Source: Paenibacillus brasilensis
GTDB lineage: Bacteria; Bacillota; Bacilli; Paenibacillales; Paenibacillaceae
NCBI RefSeq assembly: GCF_009363115.1
Contig: NZ_CP045298.1
Coordinates: 620,001-684,000 of the forward strand
Length of the DNA: 64,000 nucleotides
Direction: 5' to 3'
The notes beneath the pieces were generated by a model, which did not search any database, was not told where the DNA came from, and saw only the letters and a program-made list of their open reading frames with translations. The position numbers were made by a program, and so were the translations under genes. This document shows, one piece after another, positions 30,855 to 41,155 of the stretch. Positions within the stretch are counted from its first letter, which is position 1. Each line of letters begins with the position of its first letter.

Positions 30855-32069
30855 TTACTTTTGGAGTTCTTTTCGTATCTCAAGGTTACTTTGCCCCGCC
30901 GAATTGAACGCTTCGGTAGCCACATTCAAGCGTGCTTGATAATACAGCCAGATGACGAGTATCAAACTAGCCAGCGCCACTTGGGAGAGCAGCATAAACC
31001 CAATGGAATATTGGCCAGTAGCAGCATGAATCGTCGATAACAAGATCGGAGGGAAAAAGCCGCCGAGACCGCCCATCATGGATACAATTCCGTTAACTAT
31101 GCCTGCCTGTTTATTAAAGTAAAATGGGACTAGCTTGAAAATGACACCGTTCCCCATTCCAGCACACACAGCGATAGCCAGACATCCTACTGTATACAGG
31201 GTGATCCCTGGTGAAAAAGCCAAAAGAATCGCAGCGACCGTATAAACGGCAAACGTGCCTACCAGCAGGAACAGGGGCTGGAAGCGATCCGCCAGCCAGC
31301 CACCAATGGGGCGGAAGAATGTGGCAATCGCGATAAAGCCTGCTGTACGCATCCCTGCATCCACTTTAGCGAGATCAAAATTCGATACAAGGAAATTCGG
31401 CAAGTACACCGTAAACGCTACAAATGAGCCAAACGTAATAAAGTAAAAGAGCGAGAAAAACCAAAGCTTTTCATTTTTGTAAACCCCTTTGATCTGCTCC
31501 ATAATGGGTGTCTTTACTTTAGCTTCATGACGGTCCCCTAAAAAGAAATTCAAAACGATAAAAACAAGCAATAGAATAAGGTATAGCTTGACCGTAAGTG
31601 CCCACCCTACCTGCGTCGCTACAATTGGAGCAGAGAAGGTAGTTACCGCTGTCCCCAGGTTCCCCACACCATACATCCCGTTTACAAACCCATGCTTTTC
31701 CTTTGGATAATATTTCGGCAGCGAAGTCACCCCAACAGAGAACACAGCTCCTCCGATTCCAAGGAACAAGCCACCGATAATTAAATCTATCATCGTAGAA
31801 GCTTCACTGATATAGTAAACTGGAAACAAAAGCAAAATAAAGCTAATGAGAAAAACGATTCTTGCTCCGAAGATGTTGGCATAATAGCCTAACGGAATGC
31901 GCAGAATCGATCCGAGCACGACCGGAATCGCCGTGACCATGGCCAATTTTCCGGGTGGAATAGCAATATCCTCGGTAATAAACGGCATGAGGGAAGAAAT
32001 GATAACCCATACCATAAATCCAAGGATCAAGTTCATTGTTTGTAGCGGCAACTGTAACTTTCTAACCAT
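30855..32069 (-). CDS. narK: Nitrate/nitrite transporter NarK (MFS)
   Basis: 404 residues with about 12 transmembrane helices. Family features: FMVWVIISSLMPFI in helix 1, GSILRIPLGYYANIFGAR, GNLGTAVTTFSAPIVA and the nitrate-signature glycine-rich helices near GIGGAVFSVGVTSLP and GMGNGVIFKLVPFYF, GIVNGIVSMMGGLGGFFPP. It exchanges nitrate and nitrite across the membrane for respiration. It follows nreC after a terminator and has its own predicted NreC box, as narT does in staphylococci. The gap to moeB is about 100 bp, so the cofactor genes may be read from the same promoter. Confidence 0.93.
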   Translation of the reverse strand: MVRKLQLPLQTMNLILGFMVWVIISSLMPFITEDIAIPPGKLAMVTAIPVVLGSILRIPLGYYANIFGARIVFLISFILLLFPVYYISEASTMIDLIIGGLFLGIGGAVFSVGVTSLPKYYPKEKHGFVNGMYGVGNLGTAVTTFSAPIVATQVGWALTVKLYLILLLVFIVLNFFLGDRHEAKVKTPIMEQIKGVYKNEKLWFFSLFYFITFGSFVAFTVYLPNFLVSNFDLAKVDAGMRTAGFIAIATFFRPIGGWLADRFQPLFLLVGTFAVYTVAAILLAFSPGITLYTVGCLAIAVCAGMGNGVIFKLVPFYFNKQAGIVNGIVSMMGGLGGFFPPILLSTIHAATGQYSIGFMLLSQVALASLILVIWLYYQARLNVATEAFNSAGQSNLEIRKELQK

Positions 32070-32157
32070 TTAACTCACCTTTTCCAACGTTTTTTCTGTC
32101 GAATTATAAATTTAATTTACTGTCCCCATTGTAGCCGCTAGCCGATCTTATCGAATA

Positions 32158-32171
32158 TAGGGGACTCCCCT
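32158..32171. promoter_or_regulatory. Predicted NreC box before narK
   Basis: TAGGGGACTCCCCT fits the staphylococcal NreC consensus TAGGG-N4-CCCTA with a shifted right half (CCCCT). It is about 90 bp upstream of the narK ATG. Confidence 0.65.
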
Positions 32172-32203
32172 TTCCCTAACGGTGGAGTCCCTGAAAATAA
32201 AAA

Positions 32204-32229
32204 AAGTCGCCTCTATCAAGAAGCGACTT
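32204..32229 (-). terminator. Terminator after nreC
   Basis: Minus-strand AAGTCGC, loop, GCGACTT followed by TTTTT. It separates nreC from narK. Confidence 0.8.
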
Positions 32230-32274
32230 GGTTTGTTCAAGAGACTTTTTTTATAAAATATCCCTTTTCAACGC

Positions 32275-32949
32275 CTAAAAATCCAGCATTTTTTTCTTTA
32301 ATGCATATTGGACCAGCTCCGGCCGACTTCTTAAGTTCAACTTCTCCATGATTTTTGCTTTGTTCGCTTCCACCGTCTTGACAGAGATGAACAGCTTTTC
32401 GGCAACTTCCTTGTTACCGTATCCTTTTGCGACCAGAGGCAGAATCTCCAACTCCCGCTTTGACAGGATCTCGTACGGATCTTCTGTCTGTGATGTTGTA
32501 TCTTTCTTGATGAATTCACGAACAAGAGAAGTGGCCATTTTAGGATGGATATAGGTTCCACCCCCATGGATGGTTCGTATGGCAAGCAATAGCTCCTCAT
32601 CCGGTGCATTTTTTAAAACATATCCTGAAGCACCATTCTTCAAAATATGAAATAGATATTCTTCATCATCATGCATGGTCAGAATCAGAATTTTAGTATC
32701 AGGATGGTCCTCTTTAATCTTGCCTGTGGCGATCAATCCACTCTCGCCTGGCGGCATGCTGAGGTCCATGATTAGAATATCCGGCCGATGTTTAGCTACC
32801 ATTGTGTATGCTTCAATTCCGTCTGCAGCCGTTCCGACAACCTCCATATCCGGTTGGAAGTTGAGAATCATGGAAAATCCGCTTCGTACAATCGCATGGT
32901 CATCTGCCAACACAATTTTGATCAAGTCTCTATTCCTCCTCATGTCCAA
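32275..32949 (-). CDS. nreC: NreC-type response regulator (nitrate/oxygen control)
   Basis: 224 residues: receiver domain with the acidic pair DD (16-17), phospho-acceptor Asp62 in ILIMDLSMP and Lys in VLKNAP; LuxR/NarL helix-turn-helix C-terminal domain ([22 protein letters not shown], then [16 protein letters not shown]). It overlaps the kinase gene by 20 bp. In the family, phosphorylated NreC activates nar, nir and narT promoters under anaerobic, nitrate-rich conditions; three matching boxes are found in this window. Confidence 0.92.
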   Translation of the reverse strand: MDMRRNRDLIKIVLADDHAIVRSGFSMILNFQPDMEVVGTAADGIEAYTMVAKHRPDILIMDLSMPPGESGLIATGKIKEDHPDTKILILTMHDDEEYLFHILKNGASGYVLKNAPDEELLLAIRTIHGGGTYIHPKMATSLVREFIKKDTTSQTEDPYEILSKRELEILPLVAKGYGNKEVAEKLFISVKTVEANKAKIMEKLNLRSRPELVQYALKKKMLDF

Positions 32950-33994
32950 TCGGAATTTGTAAAAAGACTTTGGTTCCTTGACCTACATTCGAAAGGACGC
33001 CAAAACTTCCGCCTACCAGCTCTGCTCGCTCCTGCATACCATATAAACCAAGTCCCGTTCCAATAGGCTTGCTCCCTTTTTCAAAGCCAATCCCATCATC
33101 CTCTACAGTTAAACGAAGCGCATGATCATGCTCGGACAAAGAAACTTTGATCGTGTCTACCTGGGCATACTTCAAGGCATTGAGAACGGCCTCCTGACAC
33201 ACACGGTAAATGACGGTTTCCATTTCACTTCCATATCGCTTTCGGGGAAGATCGGATACGAACTCAACCACCAGACCATAGCTTTGCTCAATCCGCTTGA
33301 AATGGGAACGGAAGGCTGCTTCAAGCCCAAAATCGTCAAGGGTGGCAGGACGGAGTTCCACAGACAAGTTGCGGATATCATCCAGCAATCGCGTCATGGA
33401 TGCTTCGGTCTGCTTCATGTTTTTGAGGAGCTGGTCATCATTCGTCATATATTTTAACACTCGTAATTCAACAACCGCGCTCATCAATTCCTGAGCAACG
33501 CTATCATGCAGCTCCCTGGAAAGCCGCTTGCGCTCACTTTCCTGCGCTTCAATGACATGCTTCATCATTTTGTTTTGATACAATTTTTCTTGCGTCTGAA
33601 ATTGCGGGGTCAAATCTCTCAGCATCAATACCCGAATTCCATTTTCAGAATCAATCGTGTGAAAAGAAGCGGCAAAGGGAACCATTCCGTTTCGCTTTGT
33701 TTCCAAATAGACCTGGAAAGAAGCGAAATTTCTGGATTCGGGCATATTGAAATAACAATCAAGACAGGTGCGGGGCTCTGTGTCGCTTGTATAACCTCTG
33801 CATATTCCGCATAAAGCTTTTTCCTTCCCTTCATAGAGTTGAATGAGGACGTCATCCCTCACGATCTCTTCAGCAGCCGGGTTCATAGCCAGGGTATCCC
33901 CTTGTCTATCAAAAAAGAAAATAGCTTCTGTACTGTTCTCAAACAATTTCAGCATTAGCGAACTCAAAGAATCGGTCCCTACAGACAATGTCAA
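32930..33994 (-). CDS. nreB: NreB-type oxygen-sensing histidine kinase
   Basis: 354-residue cytoplasmic kinase. The N-terminal PAS domain holds four cysteines, Cys62-x2-Cys65-x11-Cys77-x2-Cys80, the same spacing as the oxygen-labile 4Fe-4S cluster of staphylococcal NreB. The DHp helix has His163 in [17 protein letters not shown] (HisKA_3) and the ATPase domain has [11 protein letters not shown] and GTGLGLYGM. It phosphorylates NreC when oxygen is low. The frame starts at TTG 33994, one base after the nreA stop region, with a GGAAG site; an internal ATG at residue 14 is an alternative. Confidence 0.92.
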   Translation of the reverse strand: MTLSVGTDSLSSLMLKLFENSTEAIFFFDRQGDTLAMNPAAEEIVRDDVLIQLYEGKEKALCGICRGYTSDTEPRTCLDCYFNMPESRNFASFQVYLETKRNGMVPFAASFHTIDSENGIRVLMLRDLTPQFQTQEKLYQNKMMKHVIEAQESERKRLSRELHDSVAQELMSAVVELRVLKYMTNDDQLLKNMKQTEASMTRLLDDIRNLSVELRPATLDDFGLEAAFRSHFKRIEQSYGLVVEFVSDLPRKRYGSEMETVIYRVCQEAVLNALKYAQVDTIKVSLSEHDHALRLTVEDDGIGFEKGSKPIGTGLGLYGMQERAELVGGSFGVLSNVGQGTKVFLQIPIGHEEE

Positions 33995-33995
33995 T

Positions 33996-34451
33996 TCATA
34001 TCACTTCCTTCCCGTTCAGCTCTCCAATTCCGCTCCGCGCCAAGGCTTCCAAATCGCGCATCATGGCTTCGGTCATCAGCTGTTCTTTACGAAATCCACC
34101 AAGCAGTACACCCGCGACGCGAGCATCATTCCACAGGGGTACAGCCCCGAGACTCTGGAGCCTCTCGGATTGGACGATAGGATAGTTAAACAGGTTGTCT
34201 GCACCCACAAATTGATAAACAGATGGAATGAAAATGGATTTTCCGGTTTTAAACACGACTCCTGCTATGCCCTTTCCGGATTGCAACACAATCCGTTTAA
34301 AGCGATCATTTAAATTCCCGGCCGCATTTTTCCATTTAATTACGTATTGATATTCGGCCGGTTCAACAAGAGCAAGCGCCATGAAATCATAACCGAAATG
34401 CTCGCGAATTCGCTCAAGCTCCCTTTGATAATCCATCCTATTATTCATCAC
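33996..34451 (-). CDS. nreA: NreA-type GAF-domain nitrate receptor
   Basis: 151 residues forming a single GAF domain (ALALVEPAEYQYVIKWKN, SGKGIAGVVFKTGKSIFIP, AVPLWNDARVAGVLLGG). In staphylococci NreA binds nitrate and relieves inhibition of NreB, so it works as the nitrate input of the NreABC system. It stands between narI and nreB with small gaps, the same order as in Staphylococcus carnosus. ATG at 34451 has GGAGAGAG upstream. Confidence 0.88.
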   Translation of the reverse strand: MMNNRMDYQRELERIREHFGYDFMALALVEPAEYQYVIKWKNAAGNLNDRFKRIVLQSGKGIAGVVFKTGKSIFIPSVYQFVGADNLFNYPIVQSERLQSLGAVPLWNDARVAGVLLGGFRKEQLMTEAMMRDLEALARSGIGELNGKEVI

Positions 34452-34494
34452 TCTCTCCTAATTACAATTAGGAAAGAAGGCAGCGCCCGCTTTC

Positions 34495-35178
34495 CTAATT
34501 CGATTTATGTCTTCTGTACAGAATATAACTTCTGCGCACATAATTCAATGGAACACTCCACACATGAACAAGTCGGGTGAACGGCCAGAATGCAAAAATG
34601 GCAAAGCCCATAAGTACATGAAGCTTGAAAGACAACGGTACGTCTCTCATCAGTGACGGGTCGACACGGAATATGAATAAACCGCGGAACCAGATCGAGA
34701 TGGTTTCCCTATAATCAAATTCAGGCTGTACTGCGTTCGTTACAAGAGTCGCAAACATCCCCATGCATACAAGGGCAAAAAGCATTAAGTTTACAATCAA
34801 ATCAGAAGCTGAGCTTAAGCGGCGTACATTACGCATTGTAAAACGGCGAAAGGTGAGAATCAACATACCGAGGAAAGTTATGGCTCCAAATATGCCTCCA
34901 ATATATACTGCTCCAATGTGATACAGATGATCGTTTACACCCAATGCGTGCATCAAGGTTTTTGGAATACCCAGACCGGATATGTGACCGAAAATAACCG
35001 GAATAATTCCCAGGTGGAATAAGAGACTGCCAATCATCAATTGTTTCTTTTCAATAAATTCACTTGATTTCGCCGTCCAATTGAACTGGTCCGTTCTGTA
35101 ACGAAAAATATGACCAATAATAAAGATAACCAAACACATATAAGGGAAAATAACCCACAAAAACTGCTCTAGCATCAT
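34495..35178 (-). CDS. narI: Respiratory nitrate reductase gamma subunit
   Basis: Membrane cytochrome b subunit, 227 residues from the ATG at 35178, which overlaps the narJ stop (ATGA). Five transmembrane helices are visible; heme-ligand histidines are in IGHIFRYRTDQ, LLFHLGIIPVIFGHISG and KLHVLMGFAIFAFWPFTRLVHVW. It passes electrons from menaquinol to NarH. Open frame continues upstream to 35205, but MMLEQFLWVIFPY is the usual start. Confidence 0.93.
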   Translation of the reverse strand: MMLEQFLWVIFPYMCLVIFIIGHIFRYRTDQFNWTAKSSEFIEKKQLMIGSLLFHLGIIPVIFGHISGLGIPKTLMHALGVNDHLYHIGAVYIGGIFGAITFLGMLILTFRRFTMRNVRRLSSASDLIVNLMLFALVCMGMFATLVTNAVQPEFDYRETISIWFRGLFIFRVDPSLMRDVPLSFKLHVLMGFAIFAFWPFTRLVHVWSVPLNYVRRSYILYRRHKSN

Positions 35179-35741
35179 AGCGTGGCTGCCTCCTGTTCTA
35201 CGCAAGCTTTAAGCGTTTCGCGCAGCCCCTTGACCAGATGAAAATACGGGCTTTCCATTTTTTCCAGCGCTTTAAGCAAATGATAGGTGCCGTCTTCCAA
35301 AATCGCGACAGGCATGCGGAAGTTTTCTGTCGTCTTCGGATCTTGTGCCCATTCGGCGGCATACAAAAATTCACACATGAGTGGCAAGTAATCCGGCAGC
35401 TCTCCATCCGGCATTTCAAGACCGTACATCTCATACAAAACCTTTAACTTGACCAGCATTTGTCCTCTTTCTTTTGAATCTTCGAACTTGAAGTAAGTCA
35501 TATATAGTGCGCAATTTTTTTGAAAATCGAAGGTTTCCGTATACATCTCCTGAATCTCTTCCATGCTGAATTCTTGCATAAGAGACCAGTACTTGTTAGC
35601 GTGCGTATACGCAGGATGACCCGGATCAAATGATGCTTCCAGAAAAGCCGGATGAAAATCCAGCTTTTCCGGGTACATGAGTTGTTGGGCGAAAAACCCG
35701 AATGAAGGCTTGCATTCATACAGCTTCGCTACATTAATCAC
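35175..35741 (-). CDS. narJ: Nitrate reductase assembly chaperone NarJ
   Basis: 188 residues from a GTG at 35741, which overlaps the narH stop by 8 bp; the longer open frame (to 35864) lies inside narH. All-helical TorD/DmsD-type chaperone with the family features YPEKLDFH, LYMTYFKF and GELPDYLPLMCEFLY. It binds NarG and helps insert the molybdenum cofactor before membrane attachment. Not part of the final enzyme. Confidence 0.9.
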   Translation of the reverse strand: MINVAKLYECKPSFGFFAQQLMYPEKLDFHPAFLEASFDPGHPAYTHANKYWSLMQEFSMEEIQEMYTETFDFQKNCALYMTYFKFEDSKERGQMLVKLKVLYEMYGLEMPDGELPDYLPLMCEFLYAAEWAQDPKTTENFRMPVAILEDGTYHLLKALEKMESPYFHLVKGLRETLKACVEQEAATL

Positions 35742-37329
35742 GCCAAATACCCCCGTAGAAGTTTTCTTCAACCATTTGCTTGCCTGTTTTTGAAGGCTCT
35801 TCCATTCCCATTGAGCTTTCCATTGAGCTTCCCAGGCTACAGCCGCTACAGCCGCCAGAACCACAAGCTTCCATATTCCCTAGTGTGTCACCGAAACCAG
35901 CAGCTCCCTGGGCGCGGTATGGATTGTCATAACTCTCTTTATGTGATGTTGGAATAACGAAGCGGTCCTCATATTTGGCAATGGCCAATAGTCGGTACAT
36001 CTGCTCCGCCTGACGTGGTGTCATACCGACGCGCTCAAGACGGCTTTCATCAAAAGATTGTCCTGTGGACTGGGCACGCATATAGGCTCGCATCATAGCC
36101 ATCCGTTGCAGGGATTCCTTCACCGTAACCGTGTCGCCAGCTGTCAGCATATTGGCAAGATACTGAACGGGCGTACGCATTTCTTCGATAGCCGGAAAAA
36201 TCATATCCGGATTCTCGATCGAGTCTTTCCCTTCAAAGTAATTCATGATCGGGCTAAGTGGCGGTACATACCAGACCATAGGTAATGTGCGATATTCCGG
36301 GTGAAGCGGGAATGCCAGCTTGTATTCAATAGCAAGCTTGTAGACCGGCGAGTTCTGAGCGGCCTCAATCCAGTCTTGCGAAATGCCGTCTTTTTTCGCC
36401 TGAGCAATTACCGCCGGATCACTTGGGTCCAAGAACAGGTCGCATTGCGCTTTATACAGGTCCTTCTCATCCTCCATAGAAGCAGCCTCCTGCACTCGGT
36501 CCGCATCATACAGCAGAACACCGAGGTAGCGAATTCGTCCAGTACATGTCTCGGAGCAGACGGTTGGCAACCCGGCTTCCACACGTGGGAAACAGAAGGT
36601 ACATTTCTCTGCTTTGTTCGTTTGCCAGTTGAAGTACACTTTCTTGTATGGACAGCCTGTCATGCAATACCGCCAGCCGCGGCAGGCTTCCTGATCCACG
36701 AGCACGATTCCGTCCTCGTCCCGTTTGTACATCGCGCCCGAAGGGCAGGATGCAACACAGCTTGGATTCAGACAATGCTCGCAAAGTCGAGGGAGATACA
36801 TCATGAACGACTTTTCAAAATTGAATTTGATCTCTTCTTCGATTTTCTGAATATTCGGATCAAGCGGCCCCGTTACATGGGCACCCGCCAAATCATCCTC
36901 CCAGTTTGGACCCCAATTCAGATCCATTTTTTCGCCCGTTACTGCGGAATGCGCACGCGCTACCGGAGAATGCTTTTGCTCTTTTGCGTTGGTCAAATGC
37001 TCATAATTATAAGTCCAGGGCTCATAATAATCTTTCATTTCCGGCATGTCGGGATTGTAGAAAATTTTGCCCAGCGCTATCTTGGACAGCTTGCTCCCTG
37101 ACTTTAGTTCAAGCTTTCCTTTGCGAAGCTGCCAGCCGCCCTTATATTGCTCCTGGTCTTCCCAGCGCTTTGGATAGCCAATGCCGGGTTTGGTTTCCAC
37201 GTTGTTGAACCACATATATTCCGCGCCTTTGCGGTTTGTCCAAGTTGTTTTGCACGTCACGCTGCACGTATGGCAGCCAATACATTTATCCAGGTTCATG
37301 ACCATGGCAATTTGAGCTTTAATCTTCAA
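35734..37329 (-). CDS. narH: Respiratory nitrate reductase beta subunit
   Basis: 531-residue iron-sulfur electron-transfer subunit. Cysteine clusters: CIGCHTCSVTC near residue 16, CEHCLNPSCVASCPSG, CRGWRYCMTGCPYKK (where Trp replaces one cysteine, giving the 3Fe-4S site) and CTFCFPRVEAG. The tail contains a short Gly/Ser/Cys-rich stretch (CGSGGCSGCSLGSS) that is longer than in typical NarH. It links NarI heme to the NarG active site. It starts 10 bp before the end of narG (overlap). Confidence 0.94.
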   Translation of the reverse strand: MKIKAQIAMVMNLDKCIGCHTCSVTCKTTWTNRKGAEYMWFNNVETKPGIGYPKRWEDQEQYKGGWQLRKGKLELKSGSKLSKIALGKIFYNPDMPEMKDYYEPWTYNYEHLTNAKEQKHSPVARAHSAVTGEKMDLNWGPNWEDDLAGAHVTGPLDPNIQKIEEEIKFNFEKSFMMYLPRLCEHCLNPSCVASCPSGAMYKRDEDGIVLVDQEACRGWRYCMTGCPYKKVYFNWQTNKAEKCTFCFPRVEAGLPTVCSETCTGRIRYLGVLLYDADRVQEAASMEDEKDLYKAQCDLFLDPSDPAVIAQAKKDGISQDWIEAAQNSPVYKLAIEYKLAFPLHPEYRTLPMVWYVPPLSPIMNYFEGKDSIENPDMIFPAIEEMRTPVQYLANMLTAGDTVTVKESLQRMAMMRAYMRAQSTGQSFDESRLERVGMTPRQAEQMYRLLAIAKYEDRFVIPTSHKESYDNPYRAQGAAGFGDTLGNMEACGSGGCSGCSLGSSMESSMGMEEPSKTGKQMVEENFYGGIWRD

Positions 37330-40300
37330 GCCAGTTAACCTCCTTCATTTTACGTACTGCTACGTATACATCACGCTGGTTCCCGATCGGACCATAATAA
37401 TTGAACCCGTAGCTTAGCTGAGCATATCCGCCAACCATCTGGGTTGGTTTGAGATGAATTCTTGTTGGCGCATTATGGCTGCCCCCGCGCGTATCCGTGA
37501 TTTCGGAGCCCGGCACTTGAATATGCTTGTCCTGAGCATGGTACATGAACATCGTTCCTCTTGGCATCCGGTGGCTGACAACTGCCCGTGCGGTTACGAC
37601 ACCGTTGCGGTTGTACACCTCTAACCAGTCATTGTCGGCAATGCCATGGGCCGCTGCGTCCTCGTTATTGATCCATACCGTAGGACCTCCGCGGAACAGC
37701 GTAAGCATATGCTGGTTATCCTGGTAGGTGGAGTGAATATTCCATTTACCGTGTGGAGTCAGATAACGAAGCACAAGTGAATCCTGACCGCCCTTGATTT
37801 CCCGATCACGCGCACCGAATACCATTGGCGGCAAAGTCGGTTTATAGACTGGCAATGACTCCCCAAACTGCTGGAAAATCTCATGATCGATGTAAAAATG
37901 CTGTCTTCCTGTCAACGTGCGAAACGGAACGAGACGTTCAATATTCGTTGTAAATGGCGAGTAGCGGCGTCCCTGCTTGTTTGATCCAGTAAACACCGGT
38001 GTCGGTATAACTTCACGCGGTTGTGCCGTGATGCTTTGGAACGTGATTTTTTCAGCAGCACGGTCGGCCGAGATGTCCATCAGCTTAACACCGTGTTCCT
38101 TTTCCGCCTCTTCATAAGCTTTTTGCGAGACACGGCCATTGGTTGCCGACGAAAGATGAAGAATCGTATCGGCCACTTGGCGGGCTGTCTGGATTTTCGG
38201 CAGCCCGTCTTTAATGGACTCATCGTAATAGACCCCGTTCAGCTTCTTCAGCTCCTCATATTCCTCCGCCACCGAGAAGCTAACGCCGTGCGCACCTGTC
38301 TTCCCGGTAGCCAAATTTGGACCGAGCGAGACATATTTATCGTATATTTTTGTATAATCGCGTTCTACAATGCTGAAATTCGGCATGGTTTTACCCGGAA
38401 CGGCTTCGACCTCGCCCTTCGTCCAGTCCTTGACAAGACCCATTGGTTGCGAAATTTCACCTATGGAGTCATGTCCAAGCGGTGCAGTCACAACGTCTTT
38501 ATATATTCCTGGCAGATGCTCTTTGGCCATTTCCGAGAAAGTTTCGGATAGATGACGATAAATATCCCAGTCCGAGCGGGATTCCCAAAGAGGATTAACC
38601 GCCGGATTAAATGGATGCACGAACGGATGCATGTCTGTTGAGGACAAATCCGTCTTCTCGTACCAGGTTGCAGCCGGGAGTACAACATCCGCGTACAATG
38701 GGGTTGTTGTCATCCGAAAATCAAGTGCAACCACCAGATCAAGCTTTCCTTCTACATCTTCCCGCCAGACGATTTCCTCAGGTTTCTGCTCTTCGTTCGG
38801 CCGGGCCAGCAGCGCATCGGAGGCTCCGAGCAGATGCTTCATGAAATATTCCTGGCCCTTCGCCGAACTGGAAATCAGGTTGGAGCGCCAAATAAAGAGG
38901 GAGCGCGGGAAGTTCTCTGCTGCTCCTGGATCTTCAACCGCGAAACGAGTCTTTTGCGATTTAACCTCTTCTACAGCGTGATTAATAATGTCCGCGTTTG
39001 ATTTCTTGCCCAGCTTCGCCGCCTCTTCGGCAAACAACAGGCTGTTCTTGTTAAACTGCGGATAAGAAGGCATCCACCCCAAACGAGCTGCCAACACATT
39101 GTAGTCTGCCGGATGCTGATATTTGACATCTCCGCCCGTCGGTGATTTCAGCGAATCCGTGCCGCTTTCTTCATAGCGCCACTGTTCTGTTGCAAAATAG
39201 AAGAATGAAGTGGCATTTTGCAATCGAGCTGGCCCCTGCCAGTCTTTGGCAAAGGCAATCGTGGACCAGCCTTCAATAGGACGGCACTTTTCTTGACCTA
39301 CATAATGCGCCCAGCCCCCGCCGTTCACACCTTGAGAAGCAGTCAGCATTACCAGGTTCAAAATCGACCGATAGATGGTGTCACTATTGAACCAGTGATT
39401 GATCCCCGCTCCCATAATGATCATGGAGCGCCCTTGGGTATCGATTGCGTTCTGAGCGAATTCACGAGCAATCTGCACCACAACCGATGCCTTGACACTT
39501 GTGATCTTCTCCTGCCAGGCAGGGGTATAATGTGAATCCGCATCGTAATAATCCTTGGCGTTATGAGGGCTGTCGTTGCGAGCAATACCATACTGACTCA
39601 TCATCAGATCGTATACGGTCGCTACGAAACGTTCCGAACCATCTGCCAGACGTACTTTTTTAGCCGGAATCACACGTTTGAACGTTCCATTACCCGAGTT
39701 ATCAAAATAAGGGAATACGATTTCTTCCCATTGCTCGTCATGACCTTCCATCGTGAGCGCGGGCTCCACTCTCGTCCCATCTTCCCGGTCCAGAATCAGA
39801 TTCCATTTCTTACCCTGCTCCCAGCGCTGTCCCATCGTACCATTCGGAACCAGCATTTCCTTCGTCGCTTCATCGTATATGACCGGTTTCCAGTCGGCAT
39901 GCGGCGAAGCATCTCCCAGATCACTTGCCCGTAGGAAACGTCCACCTTTCCAGGCTCCCTCATGGGGATCAAGCAAAATCATAAATGGCATATCTGTATA
40001 TTGCTTGGCATAATTAATGAACATCGGTTCTTGGCGTTCTTTGTAGAACTCATCCAGAATGACATGCGTCATAGCCTGGGCTACAGCAGCATCTGTACCT
40101 GGATTAGGGGCAAGCCAATTGTCAGCGAACTTCACATTCTCCGCCAGATCGGGTGCTATCGACACAACCTTCGTCCCTTTATAACGTACTTCCGTCATGA
40201 AGTGGGCATCCGGTGTCCGGGTAAGCGGCACATTCGATCCCCACATGATCAGGTAACTCGAGTTGTACCAATCAGAAGATTCAGGTACATCCGTTTGCTC

Positions 40301-40993
40301 ACCCCAAATTTGAGGAGAAGCAGGCGGAAGATCGGCATACCAATCGTAAAAGCTCAACATTTCCCCACCAAGCAAAGAAATGAACCGTGCTCCCGAGGCG
40401 TAGCTTATCATCGACATCGCCGGAATTGGCGTGAAGCCTGCAATCCTGTCAGGACCGTACTTACGGATGGTATAAATCAATTGCGCCGAGATCAGGCGTA
40501 GGACATCGTCCCAAGCCACACGAACATGGCCGCCTTTTCCGCGTGCCGATTTGTAGAGCTTGGCTTTCTCAGGGTCTTCTACAATACTCGCCCATGCGTC
40601 TACCGGATTGCTATGCTCCTTGATCGCTTCCAGCCACAGTCGCAACAGCTTGCCGCGCATATAAGGGTATTTCACACGTAACGGACTGTATTCATACCAG
40701 GAAAATGAAGCACCACGCGGGCATCCACGCGGCTCAAATTCTGGCATATCTGGACCGCAGGAGGGATAATCAATTTGCTGATTTTCCCAGGTGATAATGC
40801 CGTTTTTAACAAAAACCTTCCAGCTACAGGAGCCAGTACAGTTAACACCGTGCGTCGTACGAATTACTTTGTCATGAGACCAACGCTGACGGTACACGTT
40901 TTCCCATTCTCTATTTTTTTCCTCAAGGATTGACCAGTTTCCGGAATAACTCTCGATCGGCTTAAAAAAATTGAGACTGTATTTCTTTTTCAT
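37319..40993 (-). CDS. narG: Respiratory nitrate reductase alpha subunit (molybdenum)
   Basis: 1224-residue catalytic subunit that reduces nitrate to nitrite with the bis-MGD cofactor. The FS0 cluster ligands are His48, Cys52, Cys56 and Cys91; the molybdenum-region Asp is in YLIMWGSNVPLTRTPDAHF. Length and order of motifs match complete NarG, including MIIMGAGINHWFNSD and the C-terminal RGGPTVWINNEDAAAHGI dinucleotide-binding domain. The absence of a Tat signal is normal for the cytoplasm-facing enzyme. First gene of narGHJI; a predicted NreC box lies about 70 bp upstream. Confidence 0.96.
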   Translation of the reverse strand: MKKKYSLNFFKPIESYSGNWSILEEKNREWENVYRQRWSHDKVIRTTHGVNCTGSCSWKVFVKNGIITWENQQIDYPSCGPDMPEFEPRGCPRGASFSWYEYSPLRVKYPYMRGKLLRLWLEAIKEHSNPVDAWASIVEDPEKAKLYKSARGKGGHVRVAWDDVLRLISAQLIYTIRKYGPDRIAGFTPIPAMSMISYASGARFISLLGGEMLSFYDWYADLPPASPQIWGEQTDVPESSDWYNSSYLIMWGSNVPLTRTPDAHFMTEVRYKGTKVVSIAPDLAENVKFADNWLAPNPGTDAAVAQAMTHVILDEFYKERQEPMFINYAKQYTDMPFMILLDPHEGAWKGGRFLRASDLGDASPHADWKPVIYDEATKEMLVPNGTMGQRWEQGKKWNLILDREDGTRVEPALTMEGHDEQWEEIVFPYFDNSGNGTFKRVIPAKKVRLADGSERFVATVYDLMMSQYGIARNDSPHNAKDYYDADSHYTPAWQEKITSVKASVVVQIAREFAQNAIDTQGRSMIIMGAGINHWFNSDTIYRSILNLVMLTASQGVNGGGWAHYVGQEKCRPIEGWSTIAFAKDWQGPARLQNATSFFYFATEQWRYEESGTDSLKSPTGGDVKYQHPADYNVLAARLGWMPSYPQFNKNSLLFAEEAAKLGKKSNADIINHAVEEVKSQKTRFAVEDPGAAENFPRSLFIWRSNLISSSAKGQEYFMKHLLGASDALLARPNEEQKPEEIVWREDVEGKLDLVVALDFRMTTTPLYADVVLPAATWYEKTDLSSTDMHPFVHPFNPAVNPLWESRSDWDIYRHLSETFSEMAKEHLPGIYKDVVTAPLGHDSIGEISQPMGLVKDWTKGEVEAVPGKTMPNFSIVERDYTKIYDKYVSLGPNLATGKTGAHGVSFSVAEEYEELKKLNGVYYDESIKDGLPKIQTARQVADTILHLSSATNGRVSQKAYEEAEKEHGVKLMDISADRAAEKITFQSITAQPREVIPTPVFTGSNKQGRRYSPFTTNIERLVPFRTLTGRQHFYIDHEIFQQFGESLPVYKPTLPPMVFGARDREIKGGQDSLVLRYLTPHGKWNIHSTYQDNQHMLTLFRGGPTVWINNEDAAAHGIADNDWLEVYNRNGVVTARAVVSHRMPRGTMFMYHAQDKHIQVPGSEITDTRGGSHNAPTRIHLKPTQMVGGYAQLSYGFNYYGPIGNQRDVYVAVRKMKEVNWLED

Positions 40994-41061
40994 CGATGAT
41001 CAACGCTCCTTAGATTCATTCGCTTACTCTCATTATGTAATTCATTCATCTCTGTTCCCAT

Positions 41062-41075
41062 TAGGGAATGTCCTA
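41062..41075. promoter_or_regulatory. Predicted NreC box before narG
   Basis: TAGGGAATGTCCTA differs from TAGGG-N4-CCCTA at one position. It lies about 70 bp upstream of the narG ATG. No convincing Fnr box was seen in the same gap. Confidence 0.7.
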
Positions 41076-41113
41076 TAGCGCTATAGAAAATCCCTCGTTC
41101 TATGAAAAGATAC

Positions 41114-41144
41114 AAAAAAGCTTCCCTCTACTAGAAGGAAGCTT
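41114..41144 (-). terminator. Terminator after modB
   Basis: Minus-strand AAGCTTCC, loop TTCTAGTAGA, GGGAAGCTT followed by TTTTTGTATC. It ends the ywiC-to-modB transcript before the narG promoter. Confidence 0.8.
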
Positions 41145-41155
41145 GTATAAAGTGG

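Noticed and set aside
35742..35864. N-terminal extension of narJ
   Set aside because: It lies inside narH and is Trp/Ala-rich; the GTG at 35741 overlaps the narH stop in the usual coupled way.
36301..37101. 266-codon open frame antisense to narH
   Set aside because: Cys- and Arg-rich translation with no start context; shadow of narH.
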